DNA of 64,000 nucleotides from an uncultured Oceanisphaera sp. (GCF_947495715.1 NZ_CANLZU010000013.1:1-64000), one strand, 5' to 3'; shown: positions 40,484 through 48,952, counted from the first letter of the stretch. Numbers and translations are program-made. The notes: generated by a model not told the origin, from the letters alone.

Positions 40484-41847
40484 ACCATGACGCTACCGTC
40501 ATCCTGGTCGATGACGATCCCCATGTCCGCCTGTCGGCCGGGCAAACCCTGGAGCTGGAAGACTACCAGGTGCTCGCACTGGCCGATGCCCGCCAGGCCC
40601 TGGCCCGGATCACCCCCGACTTTGCCGGCGTGGTGGTCACCGACATCAATATGCCGGGCATGAGCGGGCTGGAGCTGCTGCAACAGATCAAACAGCTGGA
40701 CTCGGACATTCCGGTGATCCTGATCACCGGCTTCGGGGATATCTCGATGGCGGTCGGCGCCATCCGCAACGGCGCCTACGACTTCATCGAAAAACCCTTC
40801 TCCGCCGACCTGCTGCTCGATGTGGTGCATCGGGCGCTGGAAAAACGCACCCTGACCCTGGAAAATCGCACCCTGCGTCAGGAACTGCAGGCCCAGAGCG
40901 CCCCCGGGCCGCGCATCATCGGCAGCTCTCCCGCCATACTGCAACTGCGCCAGCTGGTACTGACCGTGGCCGACACCCCGGCCGATGTGCTGCTGATGGG
41001 GGAAACCGGTACCGGCAAGGATTTGCTGGCCCGCTATATCCACGAGCACAGTCCGCGCCGGGAGCGCAATTTTGTGGCCATCAACTGCGGCGGCGTACCC
41101 GAGACCCTGATCGAGTCGGAGCTGTTCGGCCACGAAAAAGGCGCCTTTACCGATGCCAGAGAACGACGCATCGGCAAGTTGGAGCATGCCAACGGCGGCA
41201 CCCTGTTCCTGGATGAAATTGAAAGCATGCCGATGAGCCTGCAGATCAAACTGCTGCGGGTACTGGAAGAAAGAACCATAGAACGGCTGGGATCCAACAC
41301 CCTGATCCCGCTCGATCTCAGGATCATCGCCGCCACCAAGGCCGATCTTCGTGCGCTGGCCGAGACCGGCGAGTTTCGCGAGGATCTCTATTACCGACTC
41401 AACGTGGTGCGCATCGACATTCCTCCCCTGCGGGCCCGCCCCCAGGACATTCCCATGCTGTTCCAGCATTTCGCCCTGCTCGCCTCCTCTTTGTACGAAC
41501 GGGAGATTCCGCCGCTGTCGCCCGAGCGCATTCACCGCCTGATGAGCCACGACTGGCCCGGCAACGTGCGTGAACTGCGTAATCTGGCGGAGCGATATGT
41601 GCTGCTCGGCGAAGCCTGTACCTTCGACTTCGACGACAGGCCCATCACAGAGCCGGAGCCGGTGACCCAGGGGCTGGCCGCTCGGGTCGAACACTTCGAA
41701 AGAACCCTGATTCAGGCCGAACTCGCCCGCCACGGCGGCTCCATCAAACACACCCTGGAGAGTCTCCAGTTACCGCGCAAGACCCTGTACGACAAGATGA
41801 AAAAGCACGGTCTGGACAAGAATGACTATCGAGGAGAACCGGACTGA
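40480..41847 (+). CDS. dctD: DctD-like sigma-54-dependent response regulator
   Basis: The 455-residue NtrC-type activator has a receiver with phospho-acceptor D55 (VVVTDINMPG), an AAA+ domain with GETGTGKD near 173, the sigma-54 contact loop and GGTLFLDEIESMP. A Fis-type HTH (HGGSIKHTLESLQLPRKTLYDKMK) is at the C-terminus. The contact loop reads GAFTDA where most activators have GAFTGA. The stop codon touches the first of three palindromes in the following control region. Confidence 0.92.
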   Translation: MNHDATVILVDDDPHVRLSAGQTLELEDYQVLALADARQALARITPDFAGVVVTDINMPGMSGLELLQQIKQLDSDIPVILITGFGDISMAVGAIRNGAYDFIEKPFSADLLLDVVHRALEKRTLTLENRTLRQELQAQSAPGPRIIGSSPAILQLRQLVLTVADTPADVLLMGETGTGKDLLARYIHEHSPRRERNFVAINCGGVPETLIESELFGHEKGAFTDARERRIGKLEHANGGTLFLDEIESMPMSLQIKLLRVLEERTIERLGSNTLIPLDLRIIAATKADLRALAETGEFREDLYYRLNVVRIDIPPLRARPQDIPMLFQHFALLASSLYEREIPPLSPERIHRLMSHDWPGNVRELRNLAERYVLLGEACTFDFDDRPITEPEPVTQGLAARVEHFERTLIQAELARHGGSIKHTLESLQLPRKTLYDKMKKHGLDKNDYRGEPD

Positions 41848-41865
41848 TGGGGGGATTTCCCCCCA
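41848..41865. promoter_or_regulatory. palindrome A, candidate DctD binding site
   Basis: TGGGGGGATTTCCCCCCA is palindromic except at the central ATTT. It lies immediately after the dctD stop. Its reverse complement matches site B at 17 of 18 positions. No T run follows, so a simple terminator is less likely. Its centre is 106 bp (about ten helical turns) upstream of site B. Confidence 0.55.
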
Positions 41866-41953
41866 TCGGCAGACCGTGCCCCACGCCGGCAGAGCGACCC
41901 AGGGCACGGCTTCACACTCCAATAACCTTCTTTTTCACCCGTTTCAGCACCAA

Positions 41954-41971
41954 TGGGTGGAAATCCCCCCA
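41954..41971. promoter_or_regulatory. palindrome B, candidate DctD binding site
   Basis: TGGGTGGAAATCCCCCCA is the second copy of the 18-bp element, centred about 142 bp before the -12 element of the sigma-54 promoter at 42090, a usual place for an enhancer. Confidence 0.6.
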
Positions 41972-41985
41972 GGCCTGAGCCAGGA

Positions 41986-42003
41986 CCGGCGGCTTTCCAC
42001 CCA
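41986..42003. promoter_or_regulatory. palindrome C, candidate DctD binding site
   Basis: CCGGCGGCTTTCCACCCA shares 14 of 18 positions with the inverted form of site B, including the complete TTTCCACCCA half. It is centred 32 bp (three helical turns) from site B and about 110 bp upstream of the -12 element, so B and C would lie on the same DNA face. Confidence 0.5.
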
Positions 42004-42089
42004 TTTTCTTTCTTCGCCCGCCTTTTCTACTGCGGACGATCCGTCGTCAGCCCCTGTCCCACGGGCCTCTGCCCCCACCCCACCAATTC

Positions 42090-42105
42090 TGGCCTCATTA
42101 TTGCT
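42090..42105 (+). promoter_or_regulatory. sigma-54 promoter of the TAXI-TRAP operon
   Basis: TGGCCTCATTATTGCT has the invariant GG and GC dinucleotides with the correct spacing and matches TGGCAC-N5-TTGCW at nearly all positions. The start would be near 42116, giving a leader of about 90 bases. A gene for a sigma-54 activator lies directly upstream. Confidence 0.78.
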
Positions 42106-42206
42106 ACATGGCATTAACAACAACGCCACAGGGTTATCCGCACTCGGGAGACCCCCGGCAGGGAAAGCCAACCGGCCCAGAAGCCGGAGCAAATACAGAG
42201 GTCAAG

Positions 42207-44414
42207 ATGTCAAACGACGAACAACAACTCGACAGCCTGAGTCCCGACGAGCAGAAAAAGCTCAAGGAACTGATGGAAAAAGATGTCAAGAGCGAGCGCA
42301 AGCTCACCGGGCCCTGGGCCTGGCTGACCGCCGGCCTGGCCGCGATCATGGTCGCCATCTACTTTTACGGCGCCGGCGTCGCCGCCCTCAGTACCCAGTA
42401 CCATCTCGGCATCTATGTGCTGATCACCTTCGTGCTGGTTTTTCTGTTATACCCGGCGGGCAGCCGCGCCGCCCATGGCGGCCTGTCGTTGATCAGCGCC
42501 ACCCTGCTGTCGTTGCTGGTCAGCTGCTTTCTGGTGTACGACTCGCCCACCGCCTTCTACCAGCAACTGACCCTGTTCCGGGAAACCTGGGACTACGACG
42601 GTCTCGGCATGGCGCTGGAGCAGGATCTGGACAAGCTGCACTACGGCCTGTGGCTGATCCTGCCCTTCGCCGCCATCCTGCTGCCGCTGGACCAGTGGCT
42701 GAACCGGCGTAATCACAACAGCCCCACCGCCAGCGATGTGATACTGGCCCTGATGACCGCCGGTACCGTGCTGTACTGGATCAGCCAGTTCGAGCTGCTC
42801 AACTACCGGGCCGGGGCAGAAAACGAAGTCGACATGCTGATCAGCATCGTCGGTCTGCTGCTGTCACTGGAAATCTGCCGCCGGGTGCTGGGCTGGTCCA
42901 TCACCCTGATTGGGGTGGCGATGATCGCCTTCGCCCTGTTCGGCCCCTACCTGCCCGACCTGCTGGCCCACCGGGGCTTTCGTTTCGAACGTCTGGCCAC
43001 CGCCCTGTTCCTCACCACCAACGGAGTGTTCGGGGTCATGGCCAGCGTGCTGGCGACCTATGTCATCCTGTTCATCTTCTTCGGGGCCTTCCTGCAGAAG
43101 TCCGGCGCCGGCAAGTTTTTCATCGATCTGCCGCTGGCTCTCGCCGGTCGCTCCACCGGCGGACCCGCCAAGGTCGCCGTTATCTCCTCCGCCCTGTTCG
43201 GCTCGGTGTCCGGTTCAGCCATCGCCAATACCGTGTCTTCCGGCGCCTTCACCATTCCCATGATGAAACGGGCCGGTTTCAGGCCCCATGTGGCCGGGGC
43301 CATCGAACCCGCCGCCTCCATCGGCGGCATGTTTCTGCCCCCCATCATGGGTGCCGGCGGCTTCCTGATGGCCGAACTGACCGGTACCCCCTATTCCACC
43401 ATCATGATGCTGTCCATCGGCCCGGCGCTGCTCTACTTCCTGGCGGTGTACTGCATGGTGCACTTCGAAGCCAAGAAGCATGGCCTGGTCGGCGTACAGG
43501 GCGAAGAAATACCCCACTGGAAAACCGTGTTCAAGAGCGGCTGGTACTATGCCCTGCCGCTGGTGATCATCACGGTGCTGTTGCTCACCGGCCGTTCCGC
43601 CGGCAACTCGGCATTCTGGGCGACCCTGTCGTGTATCGCGGTCAGCTGGGTCGACAAGGAAACCCGTATGGGGCCCCGGGAAGTCTGGGATGCCATTCAG
43701 ATCGGCGCGCGCAACACCCTGATCGTGGGCGCCACCATCGGCGTGATCGGCATCATCGTCGGCACCATTTCACTCACCGGCATGGGCCTCAAGTTCTCGG
43801 ATCTGATCATCTCCATGGCCGGTGACAGCCTGCTGCTGGCGCTGATACTGGTGGCCATTGCCTCGCTGGTGCTGGGCATGGGGGTACCGGTGACCGCCGC
43901 CTATCTGATTGTGGCCGTGCTGGCGGTGCCTGCGCTGGGCGAATTCGGCGTCTCGGCCATTGCCGCCCACATGATCGTCTACTGGCTGTCTCAGGACTCC
44001 AACATCACGCCGCCGGTGTGCGTGGCCGCCTATGCGGGCGCCGCCATCGCCGGATCGGATCCCTGGAAAACCGGCTGGACCTCGTTCAAGTTCGCCAAGA
44101 TGCTGTACGTGATGCCGCTGCTGTTCGCCTATGTGCCGGCCATGCTGCTCGACGGCAGCGTGCTGGAAATCATCACCGCCTTTGTATCGGCCACCCTGGG
44201 TACCATCGCCTTCGGCGCCTTCGCCATGGGGTACCTGCGCCGCAAGACCCGGCTGTTGGAATGGCTGCTGCTCGGTGCCGGTACCCTGTTGCTGTACTGG
44301 CCGACACTGATGTCCGATATCGGCGGTCTGGCACTGGTCGCCCTGGTGTGGTGGCTGCAACGGGAAAGCAATGCCACGCCGATGGCCGATATTCACCACT
44401 CCAATGCCAGTTAA
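42207..44414 (+). CDS. TRAP transporter fused 4TM/12TM permease (TAXI type)
   Basis: The 735-residue inner-membrane protein fuses the small (DctQ-like) and large (DctM-like) TRAP permease subunits. A charged cytosolic N-terminus (about 1-35) precedes many hydrophobic helices; the DctM half shows GSVSGSAIANTVSSGAFTIPMMKRAGF and the EPAASIGGMFLPPIMGAGGFLMAE block. ATG 42207 follows AGAGGTC; the upstream part of the frame overlaps the sigma-54 promoter and is not coding. The substrate is likely an organic acid or amino acid imported with Na+. Confidence 0.94.
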   Translation: MSNDEQQLDSLSPDEQKKLKELMEKDVKSERKLTGPWAWLTAGLAAIMVAIYFYGAGVAALSTQYHLGIYVLITFVLVFLLYPAGSRAAHGGLSLISATLLSLLVSCFLVYDSPTAFYQQLTLFRETWDYDGLGMALEQDLDKLHYGLWLILPFAAILLPLDQWLNRRNHNSPTASDVILALMTAGTVLYWISQFELLNYRAGAENEVDMLISIVGLLLSLEICRRVLGWSITLIGVAMIAFALFGPYLPDLLAHRGFRFERLATALFLTTNGVFGVMASVLATYVILFIFFGAFLQKSGAGKFFIDLPLALAGRSTGGPAKVAVISSALFGSVSGSAIANTVSSGAFTIPMMKRAGFRPHVAGAIEPAASIGGMFLPPIMGAGGFLMAELTGTPYSTIMMLSIGPALLYFLAVYCMVHFEAKKHGLVGVQGEEIPHWKTVFKSGWYYALPLVIITVLLLTGRSAGNSAFWATLSCIAVSWVDKETRMGPREVWDAIQIGARNTLIVGATIGVIGIIVGTISLTGMGLKFSDLIISMAGDSLLLALILVAIASLVLGMGVPVTAAYLIVAVLAVPALGEFGVSAIAAHMIVYWLSQDSNITPPVCVAAYAGAAIAGSDPWKTGWTSFKFAKMLYVMPLLFAYVPAMLLDGSVLEIITAFVSATLGTIAFGAFAMGYLRRKTRLLEWLLLGAGTLLLYWPTLMSDIGGLALVALVWWLQRESNATPMADIHHSNAS

Positions 44415-44424
44415 GGATATTCCC

Positions 44425-44874
44425 ATGGCCCAGATTAAGTTGATTGTATATGCCACCGACTTCTCCGCCAGCGCCGCCCGGGCGGCTGAGCTGGCCAGTC
44501 ATCTGGCCCGGATGCACGGCGCCCGCCTGCACCTGCTGCACGTGATCACCGAGCTGGGCGACCGGCACCGGCGCAGCATTCCCGCCGGGGTAATGGACGC
44601 CTTCGTCAGGGAGGTCAACACCCAGGCAATGACCGACATGCATGACTTCAAACAACGGCTGTTCGGCCAGTTTCAGGGCGAGCTGACCACCGACGTGGTG
44701 ATAGGGTCCGGCCCCGAGGCCCTGTTGTCCCAGGCCAAACATCTGGGGGCCGACCTCATCATCATGGGCAGCCATGGCCGTCATGGCCTGGAACAACGGC
44801 TGCTGGGCTCCACCACCGAGCGCGTTATTCGTCAATCATCGATTCCGGTATTAACGGTACCCGAGCGCGGCTGA
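44425..44874 (+). CDS. universal stress protein (UspA family)
   Basis: The 149-residue protein is a single Usp domain beginning IKLIVYATDFSASAARAAEL and ending with the ATP-binding GSHGRHGLEQRLLGSTTERVIRQSSIPVLTV (G-2x-G-9x-G(S/T)). It lies between the TRAP permease and binding-protein genes, 11 bases after the permease. In Halomonas TeaABC a similar protein (TeaD) binds ATP and tunes TRAP uptake, so a regulatory role here is reasonable inference. Confidence 0.92.
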   Translation: MAQIKLIVYATDFSASAARAAELASHLARMHGARLHLLHVITELGDRHRRSIPAGVMDAFVREVNTQAMTDMHDFKQRLFGQFQGELTTDVVIGSGPEALLSQAKHLGADLIIMGSHGRHGLEQRLLGSTTERVIRQSSIPVLTVPERG

Positions 44875-44937
44875 ACCGCCGCCTCCCCTTTCTCGAGGGA
44901 AGACAACGAGAAATACAACCATAAAGAGGAAACAACC

Positions 44938-45936
44938 ATGATACTGAATAAAATGTGCAAGCCTGCCAGGACGCTGACATCCATCACCCTCGTTGCCGTG
45001 GCGACCGCCGGCATGGGCATGGCTCACGCCCAGACCGAGCGGTTGGCGTTTTCCGGTGGCCCGGACGGCGGCACCTTCCAGTATTTCTCCAACGGCATTG
45101 CCACCCGGCTGTCGCGCACCATGGAGGGCGTGGAAGTCTCCAACATGGCTTCCGCCGGCTCGGTAGAAAACCTGCGTCGGGTTAACTCCCGCGACGCCGA
45201 CTTCGGTATCGTCTACTCCGGCGACATGTATCTGGGGCTGACCGGCAAGCTGACCAACGACAGCCGCAAGTATCACAATGTGCAGGCCATGTCCTATCTT
45301 TACGGCGCTCCGGCGCACCTGATAGTGCTGGACGGCTCCGGCATTACCGATGTAGCCCAGCTGGCAGGCAAGAACATCGCCGTGGGACCCGCCGGGTCCG
45401 GGGCGGCCGCCTCCGCCCAGCGCTTCTTCGAGGGGGTGGGGCTGTGGGACAAGATCACGCCCCAGTACATCGGCTACAACCAGGGCGCCTCGGCACTGGG
45501 CGACCGCCAGATCGACGCGCTCTGGGTATTTGCCGGCTTCCCCAATGCGTCGGTGATCCAGGCCGCTTCCAGCAACAAGATCCGCCTGCTGCAGGTGAAC
45601 GAAGCTGCCGAAAAAGGCACCCTGTTCAATGACCACCCCTACTACGCCGCGGTCACCATTCCTGCCGGCACCTACGCCAACGTGGATTATGATGTGGTGA
45701 CCATTCAGGACTCCGCCCTGTGGGTCGCAGGCCGTCATTTGTCCGAAGAAAAGGTGCGCGACAGCCTGCAGGAGATCTATTCATCCGACGGCCTGACGTT
45801 CATGTCCTCCGTCTCCCAGGCCGCCAAGTCCATGAGTATCGACAGCGGCATCATGGGTATCGTGACCCCGATGCACGACGGCGCCAAGGGATTCTGGACC
45901 GAACAGGGCAAGACGCTCACCGAAGCTCAGCAATAA
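44938..45936 (+). CDS. TAXI family TRAP transporter solute receptor
   Basis: The 332-residue periplasmic protein has a signal peptide (cleavage near MAHAQ) and the TAXI family core: LAFSGGPDGGTFQYFSNGIA, the VSNMASAGSVENLRRVNSRDADFGIV region and VGPAGSGAAASAQRFFE. It is the binding partner of the fused permease upstream. Characterised TAXI proteins bind glutamate or alpha-ketoglutarate-like compounds. A strong terminator follows. Confidence 0.95.
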   Translation: MILNKMCKPARTLTSITLVAVATAGMGMAHAQTERLAFSGGPDGGTFQYFSNGIATRLSRTMEGVEVSNMASAGSVENLRRVNSRDADFGIVYSGDMYLGLTGKLTNDSRKYHNVQAMSYLYGAPAHLIVLDGSGITDVAQLAGKNIAVGPAGSGAAASAQRFFEGVGLWDKITPQYIGYNQGASALGDRQIDALWVFAGFPNASVIQAASSNKIRLLQVNEAAEKGTLFNDHPYYAAVTIPAGTYANVDYDVVTIQDSALWVAGRHLSEEKVRDSLQEIYSSDGLTFMSSVSQAAKSMSIDSGIMGIVTPMHDGAKGFWTEQGKTLTEAQQ

Positions 45937-45957
45937 TCCCTTCACCTTCAGTTAGTT

Positions 45958-45982
45958 AAACCCCGCACTAGCGGGGTTTTTT
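45958..45982 (+). terminator. intrinsic terminator of the TAXI-TRAP operon
   Basis: ACCCCGC and GCGGGGT pair around an ACTA loop, followed by TTTTTTAT. It lies about 22 bases after the binding-protein stop. Confidence 0.9.
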
Positions 45983-46077
45983 ATCACTAGACTGGCCGCT
46001 CAGGCTGTTTATCCTCCCTCTTTACTGCAATTTAATATATTGTTATTGCTGTTGTTTTTGTTGGAGTATCCCGATTT

Positions 46078-47454
46078 TTGATCAGCGTTGAGCGTAAAGA
46101 TGGCTTCGCCCTCAAGGTATCCCGCATTCTGCGGGAGGCAACCGAGCATCGGCTGGATATGTACCTCTTTATTCCCGGCGAACTGGGGCTGAACACCAAT
46201 GTGGTGCCGGAAGAAGAGTTTTACCACAGCGCCATTCAGGTACAGCGCACCTATTTCAGTGACCAGCCTCTGCTGCCACTGGTACACAGCCGACTGGCCC
46301 GCCGGGGCAAACTCACCACCGAGCAATACCGCCTCAGCCTCAGCCTCTATGCCTATCAGTACGTGGTGGGGCTGGAGCAGTCCTGTCACAAGCTGCGTAA
46401 CGAAAAAGACGGCGCCAGCCAGGAGGCGATAGAAGAGGTGATCGCCCTGGCCCAGGATATTCTGCGCCGTCTGCGCCGCAATGTGCCCACGGACCAAACC
46501 CTGCTCAAGTACTACGCCAACATCGACAACTATCTGTCCTGGTTTACCGAGCAGCGGCTGTTGTCGCTGGTGGCTCACCTGCCCCGCAACGGCGATTACA
46601 AGACCACCAAGTCACTGCTGCTGGAAGTGTGTGATATCGAACACCGGCATCGTGAACGGCAGCAATATAATTCCAGCCACACCACGGAGGCGTTGTCGCG
46701 CATTTCCAACAAGATGCGGCTGCTGCGCAGATTGATCGAATATCCGGTAACGCTCAAGGAGAAAACCCGGGAGCTGGGTGGCGGCGAGCAGAAGCTGCTC
46801 AAGGCCGGGGTCACCGCCGTGGTGATGACCTCGGTATCGCTGGCCGCCTACGAGGTGCGCGAAACCCTGGGCGGCATTTCGCTGATGGTGATTTTTGCCC
46901 TGGCTCTGCTTTATGCTCTGCGTGAACTGTTCAAGGACGACTTGCGCAACACCCTGTGGCGCTGGCTGCGCAAGGGGCGCCCCAAATGGCGACGACAGTA
47001 TTTTGATGTGCACAGCAGCCAACTGGTGGGCCGCCAGCTCGAGTGGTTCGACTACCGGCGCAGCTCGCGACTGGATGACGATATTCTGGCCGCCCGGCGC
47101 GCCACCATCAGCCAGCGGGAAGAGGTGATCATGCACTATGGCAGCCACTCCCGCATGTTGCCCACCCGTTTTCTGAGTGGCTACGAGCAGACACGCGAAG
47201 TACTGCAGCTGGACTTGAGTCTGCTGTCCAAGCTGATGGAAAAGGGCTCGCATCATGTCTATCAGTTGAACGAGGGGCAGGTGTCCCGCCAATCGGTGGA
47301 AAAACGCTATCTGATCAACCTGGTCACCCGCGAAATACAGGGCCAGAAGCCGCCGGTTATTCAGCGCTGGAAGGTGGTGATGAGCCGCTCCAAAATCGTG
47401 GAAATAGAGGAAATTCCGCAACGAAAACCCGCCGGCTCTTCTCCGCAAGCATAA
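46078..47454 (+). CDS. hypothetical protein with two central membrane helices
   Basis: I do not recognise this 458-residue family. The N-terminal half (about 1-235) is helical and charged, with many RR/LR pairs. Two hydrophobic helices follow at about 242-258 and 266-281, then a basic linker (KDDLRNTLWRWLRKGRPKWRR) and a mixed C-terminal domain. Both large domains are probably cytosolic. No catalytic motif, P-loop or signal peptide is visible. The start TTG 46078 has GGAG 11 bases before it. It stands alone between two unrelated transporters. Confidence 0.75.
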   Translation: MISVERKDGFALKVSRILREATEHRLDMYLFIPGELGLNTNVVPEEEFYHSAIQVQRTYFSDQPLLPLVHSRLARRGKLTTEQYRLSLSLYAYQYVVGLEQSCHKLRNEKDGASQEAIEEVIALAQDILRRLRRNVPTDQTLLKYYANIDNYLSWFTEQRLLSLVAHLPRNGDYKTTKSLLLEVCDIEHRHRERQQYNSSHTTEALSRISNKMRLLRRLIEYPVTLKEKTRELGGGEQKLLKAGVTAVVMTSVSLAAYEVRETLGGISLMVIFALALLYALRELFKDDLRNTLWRWLRKGRPKWRRQYFDVHSSQLVGRQLEWFDYRRSSRLDDDILAARRATISQREEVIMHYGSHSRMLPTRFLSGYEQTREVLQLDLSLLSKLMEKGSHHVYQLNEGQVSRQSVEKRYLINLVTREIQGQKPPVIQRWKVVMSRSKIVEIEEIPQRKPAGSSPQA

Positions 47455-47535
47455 CCATATCCCCTTGCCCGCTTCGTCCGACAGCGTGCACCGGGCGACT
47501 CAATCATCCTGACTCGACTATTGGCCCTTACACTT

Positions 47536-47551
47536 TGGCATGATTAATGCT
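47536..47551 (+). promoter_or_regulatory. sigma-54-like promoter upstream of the ammonium transporter
   Basis: TGGCATGATTAATGCT keeps the GG/GC spacing of sigma-54 promoters and differs from TTGC only in the first T of the -12 box. Nitrogen control of amt genes through NtrC and sigma-54 is common. The start would be near 47562, about 110 bases before the coding region. Confidence 0.55.
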
Positions 47552-47561
47552 GGTTATTTTA

Positions 47562-47577
47562 TGTGAGCGACATCACA
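47562..47577. promoter_or_regulatory. CRP-type site upstream of the ammonium transporter
   Basis: TGTGAGCGACATCACA is a perfect TGTGA-N6-TCACA CRP half-site pair. It overlaps the predicted start of the sigma-54-like promoter, where a bound protein would be expected to block it, or it could serve a sigma-70 promoter further downstream. Confidence 0.6.
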
Positions 47578-47614
47578 AGATGCCTCGCACTATTCTGGCC
47601 AGGCAACAAGGGCA

Positions 47615-47633
47615 TTGCACCATAGTAATGCAA
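47615..47633. promoter_or_regulatory. palindrome resembling a nitrogen-regulator site
   Basis: TTGCA and TGCAA flank a nine-base centre, and the element partly fits the NtrC pattern TGCACC-N5-GGTGCA (left half exact, right half AATGCA). It lies downstream of the sigma-54-like promoter, which is unusual for an enhancer. Confidence 0.3.
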
Positions 47634-47671
47634 CACCTGCACCACCACGGAGCATGAAGGAGAAGAGATTC

Positions 47672-48880
47672 ATGGACAGTATCAGTACCGCCATCGACAC
47701 CCTGGCACAGAGTGCCAACACCCTGTTTATTCTGATGGGATCCGTGATGGTGTTTGCCATGCACGCCGGCTTCGCCTTTCTGGAAGTAGGCACGGTGCGC
47801 CACAAGAATCAGGTCAACGCCCTGGCCAAGATCATGACCGACTTCGGCTTTTCCGCCGTCGCCTACTTCTTTGTCGGCTACTGGGTTGCCTATGGGGTGA
47901 CCTTCTTTCAGGACGCCGAAACCCTGTCTGCGGGTCAGGGCTATGAGCTGGTCAAGTTCTTCTTTCTGATGACCTTTGCCGCCGCCATTCCCGCCATCGT
48001 TTCCGGCGGTATCGCCGAGCGGGCCAAATTCTGGCCCATTCTGTGCGCGTCATCGCTGTCGGTGGCCTTCGTTTATCCGTTTTTCGAAGGCATCGCCTGG
48101 AACGGCAACTTCGGCCTGCAAGCCTGGCTGGAAAGCACCTTCGGCGCGCCCTTTCATGACTTTGCCGGCTCTGTGGTGGTGCATGGCGTTGGCGGCTGGA
48201 TAGCCCTGGTGGCGGTATTGCTGCTGGGTGTACGCCGGGGTCGTTACCGCAACGGTAAACTGGTGGCCTTTCCGCCGTCCAACATTCCCTTTCTGGCCCT
48301 CGGCGCCTGGATACTGTCCATTGGCTGGTTCGGTTTCAACGTGATGTCGGCCCAGACGCTGGACGGCATTTCCGGCCTGGTGGCACTGAACTCCATGATG
48401 GCCATGGTCGGTGGCATTATCGCCGCGCTGATCCTGGGCAAGAATGACCCGGGCTTCATCCATAACGGCCCGCTGGCCGGTCTGGTGGCGGTATGTGCCG
48501 GCTCGGATCTGATGCACCCCATCGGCGCTCTGGTGGTGGGCATGATCGCCGGTGGCCTGTTCGTGTGGCTGTTTACCCTGCAGCAAAACAAGTTGAAGAT
48601 CGACGATGTGCTGGGTGTCTGGCCGCTGCACGGCATCTGCGGCGCCTGGGGTGGCATTGCCGCCGGTATTTTCGGCCAGCAGGCACTGGGTGGCCTGGGC
48701 GGCGTCAGCATTCTCTCTCAGCTGCTGGGCACCGCCGCCGGTATCCTGGTGGCCCTGCTGGGCGGCCTGTTGGTGTACGGCAGCATCAAGCTGCTGGTGG
48801 GAATTCGTCTGACCGATGAGCAGGAATTCAACGGTGCCGATCTCAGCATCCACAAGATTGCCGCCACCTTCAACGACTGA
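47672..48880 (+). CDS. amt: ammonium transporter Amt
   Basis: The 402-residue membrane protein has about 11 hydrophobic helices and the Amt signatures: MHAGFAFLEVGTVRHKN, DFAGSVVVHGVGGW (first pore histidine) and WPLHGICGAWGG (second pore histidine). It conducts ammonium into the cell. The start ATG 47672 follows AAGGAGA; ATG 47654 is an alternative adding six residues. No glnK PII gene is adjacent, unlike the usual glnK-amtB pair. Confidence 0.94.
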   Translation: MDSISTAIDTLAQSANTLFILMGSVMVFAMHAGFAFLEVGTVRHKNQVNALAKIMTDFGFSAVAYFFVGYWVAYGVTFFQDAETLSAGQGYELVKFFFLMTFAAAIPAIVSGGIAERAKFWPILCASSLSVAFVYPFFEGIAWNGNFGLQAWLESTFGAPFHDFAGSVVVHGVGGWIALVAVLLLGVRRGRYRNGKLVAFPPSNIPFLALGAWILSIGWFGFNVMSAQTLDGISGLVALNSMMAMVGGIIAALILGKNDPGFIHNGPLAGLVAVCAGSDLMHPIGALVVGMIAGGLFVWLFTLQQNKLKIDDVLGVWPLHGICGAWGGIAAGIFGQQALGGLGGVSILSQLLGTAAGILVALLGGLLVYGSIKLLVGIRLTDEQEFNGADLSIHKIAATFND

Positions 48881-48886
48881 GTCATA

Positions 48887-48922
48887 CCAAATTGAGATGA
48901 CAATCAAACAGATCGACTGGTT
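48887..48922. repeat. degenerate dispersed repeat, copy 1
   Basis: The 23-base segment 48897-48919 (core CAGATCGACTG) matches 59677-59699 at 20 of 23 positions. Both are preceded by CCA(A/G)ATTG. The part at 48905-48922 also resembles 59642-59659 (14 of 18). Origin unknown. Confidence 0.45.
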
Positions 48923-48952
48923 AATGGAGTAAGACCATCACGTCTTTCACAG

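Noticed and set aside
41846-41867. Hairpin after dctD as an intrinsic terminator
   Set aside because: The stem is strong but no T run follows, and the same sequence recurs as palindrome B, so an operator role is preferred.
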